This document shows, in pieces, positions 1 to 7,511 of a stretch of DNA of 16,084 nt. This DNA is from JAVVFH01 sp032250585. Lineage in GTDB: Bacteria; Pseudomonadota; Gammaproteobacteria; Xanthomonadales; SZUA-36. The first letter of the stretch is position 1. The number at the start of each line of letters is the position of its first letter. Location of the stretch: NCBI GenBank assembly GCA_032250585.1, contig JAVVFH010000056.1, positions 1 to 16,084 on the forward strand, read 5' to 3'. Under the pieces are notes generated by a model. It was not told the DNA's origin. It saw only the letters and a list, made by a program, of their open reading frames with translations, and ran no database searches. The position numbers were made by a program, and so were the translations under genes.

Positions 1-284
1 CCGTTGATGTGGATATCCGAGAGGGCTGCGAAACCAATGCCCACGAAGTTGCCCAGCATCGCCCAGGTCACCGCAGCGGCCATGTCGAGATCATCTCTGA
101 AGAGCAGACGTACGACCACCACCAAAACGAAGCCGATCACCGCCGACAGGATCAACAGCGCCTGCAGGTTCAGGTCGACGCCGTTTTTCGCCAGGATGCC
201 GTCGATGCCCAGCAACTGGAACACCACGCTGATCAGCACCAGTACCGCCGCGTTGGTGGCGAGAAATAGCAGGATTCGTGTCAT
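1..284 (-). CDS. HtpX-like membrane protein, 5' part (runs off window)
   Basis: An open frame reads leftward from ATG at 284-282 off the window edge, about 94 codons with no stop. The first ~50 residues begin MTRILLFLATNAAVLVLISV and continue through a QLLGIDGIL segment to LLILSAVIGF. This resembles the N-terminal membrane segment of gammaproteobacterial HtpX, an inner-membrane zinc protease of membrane-protein quality control. After the GF, where HtpX normally shows a glycine-rich stretch and a KWMAK-like motif, this protein continues VLVVVVRLLFRDDLDMAAAV and then a third hydrophobic stretch (about residues 70-90). The HExxH motif would lie outside the window. It could be a divergent or rearranged htpX, or an unrelated three-plus-helix membrane protein with a similar leader. 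No clear Shine-Dalgarno precedes the ATG, but no other in-frame ATG or GTG lies close upstream. A heat-shock-like promoter lies at 321-350. That it is coding is likely; the family is uncertain. Confidence 0.55.
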   Translation of the reverse strand, partial: MTRILLFLATNAAVLVLISVVFQLLGIDGILAKNGVDLNLQALLILSAVIGFVLVVVVRLLFRDDLDMAAAVTWAMLGNFVGIGFAALSDIHIN

Positions 285-320
285 GTTGATGTCGTTCGTC
301 GCAACAAAGGTCCAATCCCC

Positions 321-350
321 TAGATTCTTCCTGCAAGGGCGCATTTCAAG
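321..350 (-). promoter_or_regulatory. Candidate sigma-32 (heat-shock) promoter for the HtpX-like gene
   Basis: Read on the minus strand, CTTGAAA occupies 350-344, an exact match to the heat-shock -35 element. It is followed by a 14-base spacer and AAGAATCTA at 329-321. Only the ATNTA half of the CCCCATNTA -10 consensus is met. Transcription would start roughly 25-30 bases before the ATG at 284. E. coli htpX is a known sigma-32 regulon member, so the site fits the HtpX-like leader it precedes. Confidence 0.35.
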
Positions 351-422
351 CACCTGATGGGTGCCGTCGACGGGTCCGTGGCCGCAGCGCGAGAGTTCGC
401 GGAGCGGCAGCGGCGGTAGTGT

Positions 423-430
423 TACATTAT
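423..430 (+). promoter_or_regulatory. Weak -10-like element close to a GTG start
   Basis: TACATTAT lies 5 bases before the GTG at 436, where a -10 box would place the transcript start at or near the start codon. No good -35 is visible around 400-405. Consistent with a leaderless transcript for the flavodoxin-like gene, but the match is weak (4 of 6 in either register). Confidence 0.2.
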
Positions 431-435
431 GAGGC

Positions 436-897
436 GTGCCGAATCTGCTGATCGTTTCCCATGCGCCGTCGCCCAATACAGGGGCGATGACACAGGCTGT
501 CGTGAAGGGCGCCTCGAACGAAGCGTTGAGCGACATCGAACTGCGCGTGCTCAAGCCGCAGCAGGCGCAACCCGGCGATGTTCTTTGGGCGCAGGGGCTG
601 CTGCTCGGCACCACCGAGAACTTCGGCTACATGAGCGGCGCGCTGAAGGACTTCTTCGATCGCTGTTACTATCCTTGCCTGGAGAAGACCCATGCCTTGC
701 CTTACGCGCTGTTCATCCGCGCCGGCAACGACGGGCTGGGTGCGCAGCGCAGCGTCGAACGGATCGTCGCCGGCCTGGCCTGGAAACCCGTGCAGCCGCC
801 GCTGATTTGCACCGGCCCCTGGAACGAGGGCTTCATTGCACAGTGCGAGGAACTGGGTATGACCATGGCAGCGGGCCTGGAGGCAGGCGTTTTCTGA
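436..897 (+). CDS. Flavodoxin-fold NAD(P)H/FMN reductase-like protein
   Basis: 153 residues, starting at GTG 436. An in-frame TGA at 430-432 lies just upstream, so no earlier start exists. The next in-frame ATG would cut off the first beta strand. The N-terminus MPNLLIVSHAPSPNTGAM is a flavodoxin-type beta strand followed by a Ser/Thr-rich phosphate loop for FMN. Residues around 55-75 (LLLGTTENFGYMSGALKDF) match the family pattern of a GT/P-x-YFG-like loop followed by K-x-F-x-D, which lines the isoalloxazine ring. Likely a cytoplasmic FMN-binding oxidoreductase; the substrate is unknown. It sits 19 bases upstream of the OPT transporter gene and is probably co-transcribed with it. The only SD-like bases, GAGG (431-434), end one base before the GTG, so the message may be leaderless. 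The fold is well supported; a precise function is not. Confidence 0.82.
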   Translation: MPNLLIVSHAPSPNTGAMTQAVVKGASNEALSDIELRVLKPQQAQPGDVLWAQGLLLGTTENFGYMSGALKDFFDRCYYPCLEKTHALPYALFIRAGNDGLGAQRSVERIVAGLAWKPVQPPLICTGPWNEGFIAQCEELGMTMAAGLEAGVF

Positions 898-916
898 ACC
901 GGACAGAGAATAATCA

Positions 917-2935
917 ATGAATACAAGCGACCGCGACACCACGGCAAGCCGACGCCGCCTGTCTGAAAGCGCGCACCGCGAATTGCGTGACGGCGAGGTT
1001 TACACGCCGTATGTGCCCGCGGCCGACCTGCAGCGTGAGTTCACCTTCAAGGCGGTGGCCTTCGGCATTTTCTTCGGGGTTCTGTTCGGTGCCGCGAACG
1101 CCTATCTGGGGCTGCGCGCCGGGCTGACCATCAGCACCTCGATTCCGGTGGCGGTGATGACGGTGGCGGCTTTCCACGCGCTGCGCCGGCTCGGCGGCTC
1201 GGCCAGCATTCTCGAGGCCAACCTGTCGCAAACCGTGGGCTCTTCGTCCAGTTCCGTCGCCAGCGGCGTGATCTTCACGCTGCCGGCATTGTTCCTCTGG
1301 GGGCTGGCTCCCTCGCTGCTGCAGATGACCATGCTGGCGATGGCCGGCGGGCTGCTGGGCGTGCTGTTCATGATCCCGCTGCGCTCCTACCTGATCCAGC
1401 GTGAACACGGGCGCCTGCCGTATCCCGAGGGCACCGCCTGCGCTCATGTGCTGGTGGCCAACGAGGCGGGCGGCGGGCACGCGCGCAACGTGTTCATCGG
1501 GCTGGGTGCCGGCGCGGCCTACAAGGCCCTGACCGGCTGGGCGAACGTGCTGGCCTCCGAAGCGCACCTGAAGCTGCCTTTTCTGAAGAAAGGCGAGCTG
1601 GGCATGGACCTGTCGCCGGCGCTGTTCGGCGTCGGCTTCATTCTCGGGCCGCGGATCGCGACGGTGATGGTCAGCGGCGGGCTGCTGTCGGCGCTGCTGA
1701 TCATCCCGGGCATCGCCTGGTGGGGCGCGGGCCGGCCGGTGCTGTATCCCGAGTTGCTGCTGACCATCGATGAGATGTCGGCCGCGCAGATCTGGAGTCG
1801 TTACGTGCGCTACATCGGTGCCGGTGCCGTGGCCGTCGCCGGGATCATCACGCTGATCCGCAGCTTGCCGGTGATGATCGAGTCGTTCAGGATCGGCGCG
1901 CAGGAATTGAAGGGGCGGGTCGATGCGGAGGTCGGCACGGCGCAGGAATCGTCGGCCGGCGGCGCGGCCGGGGCCATGCCGCGCACCGCGCGGGACCTGC
2001 CACTGAAGGCGGTGGGCATCGGTATTCTCTCGGTCGGCCTGGTCCTGACCTTCGTGCCGACCCCGTTCGGCGCGCTGGAGGACAGCCTGCAGCGCCTGGT
2101 CGCTGCCGTCTGCGTGATCGTGTTCGCCTTCTTTTTCGTCACGGTCGCGTCACGGATCGTGGGCCTGGTTGGTGTCACCAGCAACCCGACAAGCGGCATG
2201 ACCATCGCGGCGCTGCTCGGCACCGCGGGGGTGTTCCTGGTGATGGGCTGGACCGATATCAACGGCAAGGCGGCGGCGCTGACCGTCGGCTGCGTTGTGG
2301 CGATCGCCGCCAGCATCGCCGGCGACACCTCGCAGGATCTGAAAACGGGTTTCCTGCTCGGCGCCACGCCGCGCAACCAGCAGATCGGCGAATTGATCGG
2401 CGTGCTGACCTCGGCGACCTTCGTCTGCCTGTCGGTGCTGCTGCTGGCCGAAACCTTCGGCTTCGGCAGCGAGGAATTGCCGGCGCCGCAGGCGACGCTG
2501 ATGAAGCTGGTGATCGACGGGGTGCTGGAGCAAAACCTGCCCTGGGGACTGGTCGCGATCGGCGCCGGCATCGCGATCGTTGCCGAACTGTTGCGGGTTC
2601 CATCCCTGCCTTTCGCGGTCGGCGTCTACCTGCCGGTGGCCACCATGACGCCGATTTTCCTGGGCGGCATGCTCAAGCTCTGGCTGGAGCGCAACGCCCC
2701 CGACGAGACCGCGGCGGTGAGCCGCCGCGACAAGGGCATCCTGCTGGGTTCCGGATTCGTCGGCGGCGAGGGTCTGCTGGGGGTGGCTATCGCCGGCGTC
2801 GCCTTCGTGCAGGGCGCCCGGCCCGCCGGCTTCGGGCTCGGCTGGCTGGGGCCCGACTGGCTGGCCAACATCGTCAGTTTCCTGGTGTTCCTGCTGTTCG
2901 CCGCCTGGTTCGTCGGGCGCTGCAAAAAAACGTGA
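917..2935 (+). CDS. OPT-family oligopeptide transporter
   Basis: 672 residues, ATG 917 with a purine-rich GGACAGAG upstream. A hydrophilic N-terminus of about 45 residues ends in YTPYVP, and the remainder is strongly hydrophobic with an estimated 14-16 membrane segments. Family landmarks include FGAANAYLGLRAGLTIS near residues 55-72, LRSYLIQREHGRLPYPEGTA near 155-175 (the P-Y-P-E-G element typical of OPT proteins), the central GVTSNPTSGMTI loop, and GDTSQDLKTGFLLGATPRNQ. The length suits the prokaryotic OPT branch. Members are inner-membrane secondary transporters, thought to take up small peptides or, in some branches, metal complexes. A charged loop with Ala/Gly-rich sequence around residues 325-355 separates the two halves. 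The gene overlaps the following carrier gene by 4 bases, indicating translational coupling. Confidence 0.92.
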   Translation: MNTSDRDTTASRRRLSESAHRELRDGEVYTPYVPAADLQREFTFKAVAFGIFFGVLFGAANAYLGLRAGLTISTSIPVAVMTVAAFHALRRLGGSASILEANLSQTVGSSSSSVASGVIFTLPALFLWGLAPSLLQMTMLAMAGGLLGVLFMIPLRSYLIQREHGRLPYPEGTACAHVLVANEAGGGHARNVFIGLGAGAAYKALTGWANVLASEAHLKLPFLKKGELGMDLSPALFGVGFILGPRIATVMVSGGLLSALLIIPGIAWWGAGRPVLYPELLLTIDEMSAAQIWSRYVRYIGAGAVAVAGIITLIRSLPVMIESFRIGAQELKGRVDAEVGTAQESSAGGAAGAMPRTARDLPLKAVGIGILSVGLVLTFVPTPFGALEDSLQRLVAAVCVIVFAFFFVTVASRIVGLVGVTSNPTSGMTIAALLGTAGVFLVMGWTDINGKAAALTVGCVVAIAASIAGDTSQDLKTGFLLGATPRNQQIGELIGVLTSATFVCLSVLLLAETFGFGSEELPAPQATLMKLVIDGVLEQNLPWGLVAIGAGIAIVAELLRVPSLPFAVGVYLPVATMTPIFLGGMLKLWLERNAPDETAAVSRRDKGILLGSGFVGGEGLLGVAIAGVAFVQGARPAGFGLGWLGPDWLANIVSFLVFLLFAAWFVGRCKKT

Positions 2936-4317
2936 AGCGTTTGGCGCCGCTGAAAGTCCCGCACACGCTGGTGCTGCTTTACGGCATGGTGGTGCTGGCC
3001 TACCTGCTGACCCTGCTGCTGCCGCCCGGCAGTTTCGCCACTGAGTTGAACGAGCACGGCCACGAGGTGGTCGTGCCAGGCACTTTTGCCGTGGTCGAAG
3101 ACCGCGACCCGCTGCCATTCTGGTCGCTGTTCACCGTGATTCCGCGTGGCCTGGAATCCGCCCAGGGCATCATTTTCTTCATCTTCATCATCGGCGGAGC
3201 GCTGGCGGTAATCCGCGCCACCGGTGCACTGGATGCCGCGCTGGCGCGCTTGCTGCAACGTTTCGGCGGTCGGCCCGCTTTGTTGATTTTCATGGGCATG
3301 GCGGCGTTCGCGGTGGGTTCTTCGACCATCGGCATGGCGGAGGAGTACATTCCGTTGATCGCGATCCTGATCACGCTTTGTGTCGGCATGCGCATGGACA
3401 CGGTCGCGGCGGTCGGCATCATGGTGGTTGGGTACGGGATCGGTTACGGCACTGCGGTGATGAACCCTTTCACGGTGCTGGTCGCGCAGGAGGTGGCCGG
3501 CCTGACGCCGGTTTCCGGACTGGGCTACCGGTTGGCGCTGTTTTTGCCGTTCCTGGCGATCGGCTACCTGCACGTGCTGCGTTACGCGCAGCGGGTTCGT
3601 GCGAACCCGCAGAGCTCGCTGGTCGCGGACGTACCCGAAGCGCAGCCGCCGCCGTCGCCGGCGGTCGGTACCATGAGCGGCAGGCAGCGACTGATACTGC
3701 TGGTGACGCTGGCGGCGCTGCTGCTGATCGTTTGGGGCATCAAGCAGCACCAGTGGTATTTCGTCGAGTTGGGGGGCGTGTTCGTGGCGCTGGCCCTTGT
3801 CGTCGGCGTCCTGCACGGCACGGCGCCGGACGACATGGCCAAACAGTTTATCGGCGGGGCGGGTGAACTGCTGGGTACGGCTTTGCTGATCGGTTTTGCC
3901 CGGGCGATCGAGATCACGCTCAGTGACGGCCAAGTGCTGCATACGATTGTGCACGGCTTTTCGCGACCACTGGCGGCCGTCGGCGCCGAGTTTTCCGTGG
4001 TGGGCATGCTGCTGTTCCAGAGCATTCTGAATTTCTTCATACCCTCCGGTTCCGGCCAGGCTTACGTGACCATGCCGCTGATGGCACCGATCTCGGACCT
4101 GGTGGGCGTTTCCCGCCAGGTGGCCGTGCTGGCCTACCAGATGGGCGACGGCTTCATGAACATGGTCGTTCCCACCAACGCGGTGCTGATGGGCATTCTC
4201 GGCATCTGCGGGATTCCCTACGGCCGCTGGTTCCGTTTCATCTGGCCGCTGATGTTGCAGTTGTTCGCCGCCGGCAGCATCGCGCTGGTGATCGCAGTGC
4301 TGATCGGCTACCAGTAG
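2932..4317 (+). CDS. YfcC / DcuC-family (PF03606-type) carrier
   Basis: 461 residues. The GTG start at 2932 overlaps the OPT stop in the arrangement GTGA, and no better start is visible. About 11-12 hydrophobic segments are seen. Recognisable elements are GGALAVIRATGALDAALARL near residues 88-107, VGSSTIGMAEEYIPL near 128-142 (the G-M-x-E-E element of this family), VMNPFTVLVAQEVAGLTPVSG near 173-195, and a C-terminal FIPSGSGQAYVTMPLMAP near 370-388. The family includes YfcC and ArcD-like carriers and DcuC; members move amino acids or dicarboxylates across the inner membrane. Paired with a peptide importer, export or exchange of amino acids released from peptides is a reasonable inference, but the substrate cannot be read from the sequence. 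Confidence 0.88.
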   Translation: MKRLAPLKVPHTLVLLYGMVVLAYLLTLLLPPGSFATELNEHGHEVVVPGTFAVVEDRDPLPFWSLFTVIPRGLESAQGIIFFIFIIGGALAVIRATGALDAALARLLQRFGGRPALLIFMGMAAFAVGSSTIGMAEEYIPLIAILITLCVGMRMDTVAAVGIMVVGYGIGYGTAVMNPFTVLVAQEVAGLTPVSGLGYRLALFLPFLAIGYLHVLRYAQRVRANPQSSLVADVPEAQPPPSPAVGTMSGRQRLILLVTLAALLLIVWGIKQHQWYFVELGGVFVALALVVGVLHGTAPDDMAKQFIGGAGELLGTALLIGFARAIEITLSDGQVLHTIVHGFSRPLAAVGAEFSVVGMLLFQSILNFFIPSGSGQAYVTMPLMAPISDLVGVSRQVAVLAYQMGDGFMNMVVPTNAVLMGILGICGIPYGRWFRFIWPLMLQLFAAGSIALVIAVLIGYQ

Positions 4318-5542
4318 TGATGCGAGAACTGAAAAGTACGGCCTCGTGTTGCAGGCTCATTCCCACCCGCTCGGGAAGCCTCGGCCTCGGCCAGCACTTT
4401 GCGGACCTTGGCGGCCAGGCATTCCTCGCGCATTTCCTCGGACGCATCGCCTGTCAGCGCGACAATTCGCACCTTGCACCCCGCCGGGGCATGCTCACGG
4501 ATCCACCGGGTAGCCTCGATGCCATTCATTTCCGGCATCCTGATATCCATGAAGATCAGGTCGTAGTTGCCGTTCATTGCGGCCGCGACTGCGCTCTTTC
4601 CGTCCTCGGTTTCGTCGGCCTGGTAGCCGAGACCGGCCAGGAACTGGCACAGCGCATGGCGGTTCAGCGCATTGTCCTCGACCACCAGGATGCGGTGCGG
4701 GTGTCTTGCGCTCAGATCGCCGACGAGCTGCGGCTGGCCGGTGGCCAGGATTTCCGGTGGCGGCTGCCAGTCCGCTGCGGATGCATCCAGCTCACCCGGC
4801 AGCTGCACCGTGACGCGTGTGCCCTGACCCTCCACGCTGTCGACGCGAATGGCTCCACCCAGCAACTTGACGAGGCCGCCGCAAATGGGCAGGCCGAGAC
4901 CGTGGCCACCGTGCTTGCCGCTGACCCGGATGCCGTTGGAATCATGCGTATCGAAGAGCGATCCGAGCCGTGACCGTGACCGTGCCTTCACGCGTGTGGC
5001 GTACCGCGTTATCCAGCAGGTTGGTCACGATCTGTTCCAGGTAGCCGGCATCGGCCAAACGCACCGTCGCAGGCAGGTGATCGAGATAAAGGCGCCGTGC
5101 CTGCCCGCCGTCCTGGACCAGCAGCGCCATCAGCAATAGGAATCCCGCGATCAGCAAGGCCTTGGTCAATCCACCGACCAGGAACACCGCGATGCACAGC
5201 GGCGTCAGCACGCACAACAGGAAAATGAAATGCGCGCTGCGGCGAACCGACAACGCACTGGTCCCGGCAGCGATGCAACCCACCGCGAGCACCGCCGTCA
5301 GCACGGCTTCCTGGGTTGCCCAGTACTGCCATATCACCATCGCCGCCATCACCCCGAGCGGCAGACTCTGCATCGCCGTGAGGATGCTGAACTGCACGAC
5401 GGCGCGCTCGCCGATGGCGTCGTAGCGTCGTTCGAAGGTCCGCGCAAACCAGCGAACGGCGTGCCAGTTCAAGCGCGGATCTGCGCTCGAGATAGTGCTC
5501 GAGGCCGGGTGAGATTTCGTTCTTCGACTGTGGCACGCTCAT
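4308..5542 (-). pseudogene. Decayed membrane hybrid histidine kinase (HATPase + receiver)
   Basis: Pieces lie in all three minus frames. ATG 5542 (GGGGAAG upstream) opens a short N-terminus that loses frame near 5470. A second frame (5472-4942) carries four hydrophobic segments (about residues 27-50, 55-72, 82-100, 103-119), then passes straight into LPATVRLADAGYLEQI and the N-box NLLDNAVRHT, with no dimerisation/phospho-His domain between. It stops soon after GTVTVTA. A third frame (from about 4970) resumes at SLFDTH, with the G2 box GGHGLGLPIC and GGAIRVDSVEGQGT, so the DxGxG (G1) box is missing. A receiver domain follows with ED acid residues, phospho-acceptor Asp (codon 4545-4547, in FMDIRMP) and ALTGD. 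It then jumps from CLAA to KVRKVLAEA, lacking the conserved Lys-Pro segment, and runs 10 bases into the end of the convergent carrier gene. Almost certainly inactive. An RpfC-like ancestor is possible but not shown. Confidence 0.85.
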
Positions 5543-5703
5543 ATTCCGGTCTTCCCCGCGTTTGGCTGCAGGTTCTGAACTCTGGCCATGGCAGTTCGCA
5601 TTGAAAATTTCTGACTCTGCCTATTGGGAACCTGTGGCGCACGATTCAGAACTGCCAACTTTGACAGTTTCGAGCAAGAAAACGGAAAGTGGGCCTGCTG
5701 GGG

Positions 5704-5729
5704 CTCTCCCGATAGCGCATCGGAAAGAG
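5704..5729 (+). promoter_or_regulatory. Inverted repeat upstream of the decarboxylase gene
   Basis: CTCT(c)CCGAT, a 5-base centre AGCGC, then ATCGG(aa)AGAG. The inner 5-bp and outer 4-bp arms pair with a small asymmetric bulge. It lies 39 bases before the ATG at 5769 and has no T-run, so it is not a terminator. It could be an operator or a leader hairpin. The rest of 5543-5768 shows no convincing promoter: a TTGACA at 5661-5666 has no matching -10 at 17 bases. Confidence 0.3.
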
Positions 5730-5768
5730 TCGGGACACGCAGCGGCCACGGGGTTATGCTGTGCAGCC

Positions 5769-6938
5769 ATGGAACAGGCTCCCGTGAAATTCGACTCGGT
5801 GCCGGCGATGCTGGCGCAATGGCGCCCGGTACAACCGGTTTATGCGATCTATCCCGAGGTTTACCGGCGCACGGCGGCGTCCTTCCTGGAGGGGTTCCCC
5901 GGCCGGGTTCTGTACGCGGTCAAGGCCAACGATGACCCCACCGTGCTGCGCCTGTTGCACGCGGCCGGTGTCGCTCACTTCGACTGCGCCTCGCTGCCGG
6001 AGGTGGCGCGGGTCAACGAACTGTGTCCTGGCGCGACCTGTTATTTCATGGTGCCGGTGGCTCTGCCGGGCGCGGCCGGCGACGCGCAGCGGCTCTACGG
6101 CCTGCGGCATTTCATGATCGATCATGCGCAGCGCCTGGATCAACTGGCGGACGAGATCGACCTGACGGCCAGCGTCGTGTTCGCCCGCATGGCCGTCAGC
6201 CACGCCTCGTCGATGATGGACCTGTCGAGCAAATTCGGTGCGCCGCCCGGCGAGATTCCTGGTTTGCTGGAGCAAATTGCCGAGCGCGGCGCGGAGCCTG
6301 CGCTGGCCTTCAACGTCGGTTCGCTGGTGACCGACCCGGAAGCTTATCCCCACGCGATTGCGGTGGCCGCCGAATGCCTCTCCGCGCTGCCTTTTCGCGT
6401 TCGGCTGATTGATCTTGGCGGCGGTTTTCCACGCGCTTATCCCGGTTTTCCCGTGCCCGCCATGCAGGCATTTTTCGACGCGGTGACAGGCGCCGCGGCC
6501 ACGCTGCCCATGGCCCCTGACGGTGAGCTGATGGCCGAGCCCGGCCGAGCCCTTTCGGCCCCGGGTCTATCCGCCGTCGTACAGGTGTTGCTGCGCAAGG
6601 ACGGGCGTTTGTACCTCAACGACGGCATGTATGGCATATTCTGGGAACTGCGCTTCGGCGCCCAACAGCGTTTCGCGGTGCGCGCCTTTCGCGATGGAGC
6701 CCCGCTCGACGGCGAAACCGAAGCCTTCAGCCTGTTCGGCCCGACCTGCTGCAGCACCGACCTGCTGCCCGGCGCCGTCGAACTGCCCCGGGAGATCGCG
6801 CCGGGGGACTACCTTGAATTTGGCAACATTGGCGCCTACAGCCTGGCGGGCCGGACCCACTTCAACGGCCACTACAGCGATTCGATCATCGAGATCGCAG
6901 ATCCGTCGGAGCGCCCGCCCGGCATTGATGTGACCTGA
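5769..6938 (+). CDS. Fold-III PLP-dependent decarboxylase (ornithine/diamino-acid type)
   Basis: 389 residues from ATG 5769 (MEQAPVKFDS); the frame is open further upstream, but that extension has no family-like sequence. GTG 5784 is a possible alternative start. The protein is a pyridoxal-phosphate alpha/beta-barrel decarboxylase of the Orn/DAP/Arg group 2 family, expected in the cytoplasm, removing CO2 from a basic amino acid such as ornithine or lysine to give a diamine. Visible landmarks: YAVKAN with Schiff-base Lys52; HFDCASLPEV near 77-86; DLGGG at 215-219 and EPGR at 257-260 binding the cofactor phosphate; YLNDGMYG; and a C-terminal GDYLEFGNIGAYS followed by FNG. The active-site loop reads GPTCCSTD (324-331). 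Family ornithine decarboxylases have Asp right after the catalytic Cys, here Cys328, so the substrate may differ. It converges on the CaCA remnant 11 bases beyond its stop. Confidence 0.88.
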   Translation: MEQAPVKFDSVPAMLAQWRPVQPVYAIYPEVYRRTAASFLEGFPGRVLYAVKANDDPTVLRLLHAAGVAHFDCASLPEVARVNELCPGATCYFMVPVALPGAAGDAQRLYGLRHFMIDHAQRLDQLADEIDLTASVVFARMAVSHASSMMDLSSKFGAPPGEIPGLLEQIAERGAEPALAFNVGSLVTDPEAYPHAIAVAAECLSALPFRVRLIDLGGGFPRAYPGFPVPAMQAFFDAVTGAAATLPMAPDGELMAEPGRALSAPGLSAVVQVLLRKDGRLYLNDGMYGIFWELRFGAQQRFAVRAFRDGAPLDGETEAFSLFGPTCCSTDLLPGAVELPREIAPGDYLEFGNIGAYSLAGRTHFNGHYSDSIIEIADPSERPPGIDVT

Positions 6939-6948
6939 AAACAGACTC

Positions 6949-7385
6949 CTAGAACTGGGCGATTTTGAATCCCGCGTAAGCGGCATAGAGCGCGAGAATG
7001 ATGGCAGCTTCGCCAGTCTGTAACCCGCGTTTGCGGATGAAGAAAAACAGCACGACGGAAGTCAGCACGAAGATGTAAGGCAAATCGAAGAACAGGAACT
7101 GGGTTTCGAACACCAGCGGCGAGATCGCGGCCGCGACGCCCACCGGCAACAGCGTGTCGAGGATGTTGCTGCCGATGATGTTGCCGACGGACAGCCCGGT
7201 CCGCTTCTTCAGAATTGCAGACACCGAAATGGACAGCTCCGGCAAACTGGTGCCGATACCGATGATCAGCACCGAAACCAGAGCCTGGCTGACTTCCAAA
7301 GACTGTGCGATGCGCACTACCGATACAACGGCAAGTTCCGAACTCGCGATGATCGCCGCCAGCCCGCTCAGGCCTTTCAGCCCGG
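6949..7385 (-). pseudogene. C-terminal half of a CaCA (YrbG-like) cation exchanger
   Basis: The frame ending at 6949 carries about 145 residues of clear family sequence: GLAAIIASSELAVVSVV, then the alpha-2 repeat GTSLPELSIS and GNIIGSN, followed by four further hydrophobic stretches ending YAGFKIAQF. Intact exchangers of this family (about 320-360 residues) have two homologous halves, each with an alpha repeat forming the ion site. Here the first half is entirely absent. Although the frame is open to 7524, residues before about 7385 are Arg/Pro/Gly-rich, not membrane-like, and overlap the promoter and start of the next plus-strand gene. No convincing start or ribosome site is seen at the truncation point. 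A functional half-length exchanger that dimerises is conceivable, but a remnant left by deletion or by insertion of the neighbouring gene is more likely. Confidence 0.78.
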
Positions 7386-7447
7386 CACCCACCGAATCGC
7401 GTGGACACCCACATCCCACCCGGCCCGGTTCCGGAGCAGTGCGGTGC

Positions 7448-7476
7448 GAGACACGGCGAAATGCTTGGTTTAGACT
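7448..7476 (+). promoter_or_regulatory. Candidate sigma-70 promoter for the 123-residue gene
   Basis: GAGACA (7448-7453) and TAGACT (7471-7476) are separated by 17 bases, each matching 4 of 6 consensus positions. The start would fall about 30 bases before the ATG at 7512. The placement is good but the boxes are weak. Confidence 0.25.
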
Positions 7477-7511
7477 TCGCTCTGCACCCGCTGCAAGAAT
7501 GGAGAGAAACG

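Noticed and set aside
1810..2571. Minus-strand 253-codon frame opposite the OPT gene
   Set aside because: Pro/Thr/Ser-rich low-complexity translation with no start context; antisense shadow.
2626..3954. Long minus-strand open frame (442 codons) opposite the OPT and YfcC-type genes
   Set aside because: Composition is Arg/Gln/His-rich with no domain, and it is antisense to two clearly conserved membrane proteins; typical of GC-rich antisense frames.
4317..4973. Plus-strand 218-codon frame across the kinase remnant
   Set aside because: The minus strand here clearly encodes HATPase and receiver motifs; the plus reading has none.
5661..5666. TTGACA as the decarboxylase promoter
   Set aside because: The bases 17 positions downstream (GGAAAG) are not a -10 box.
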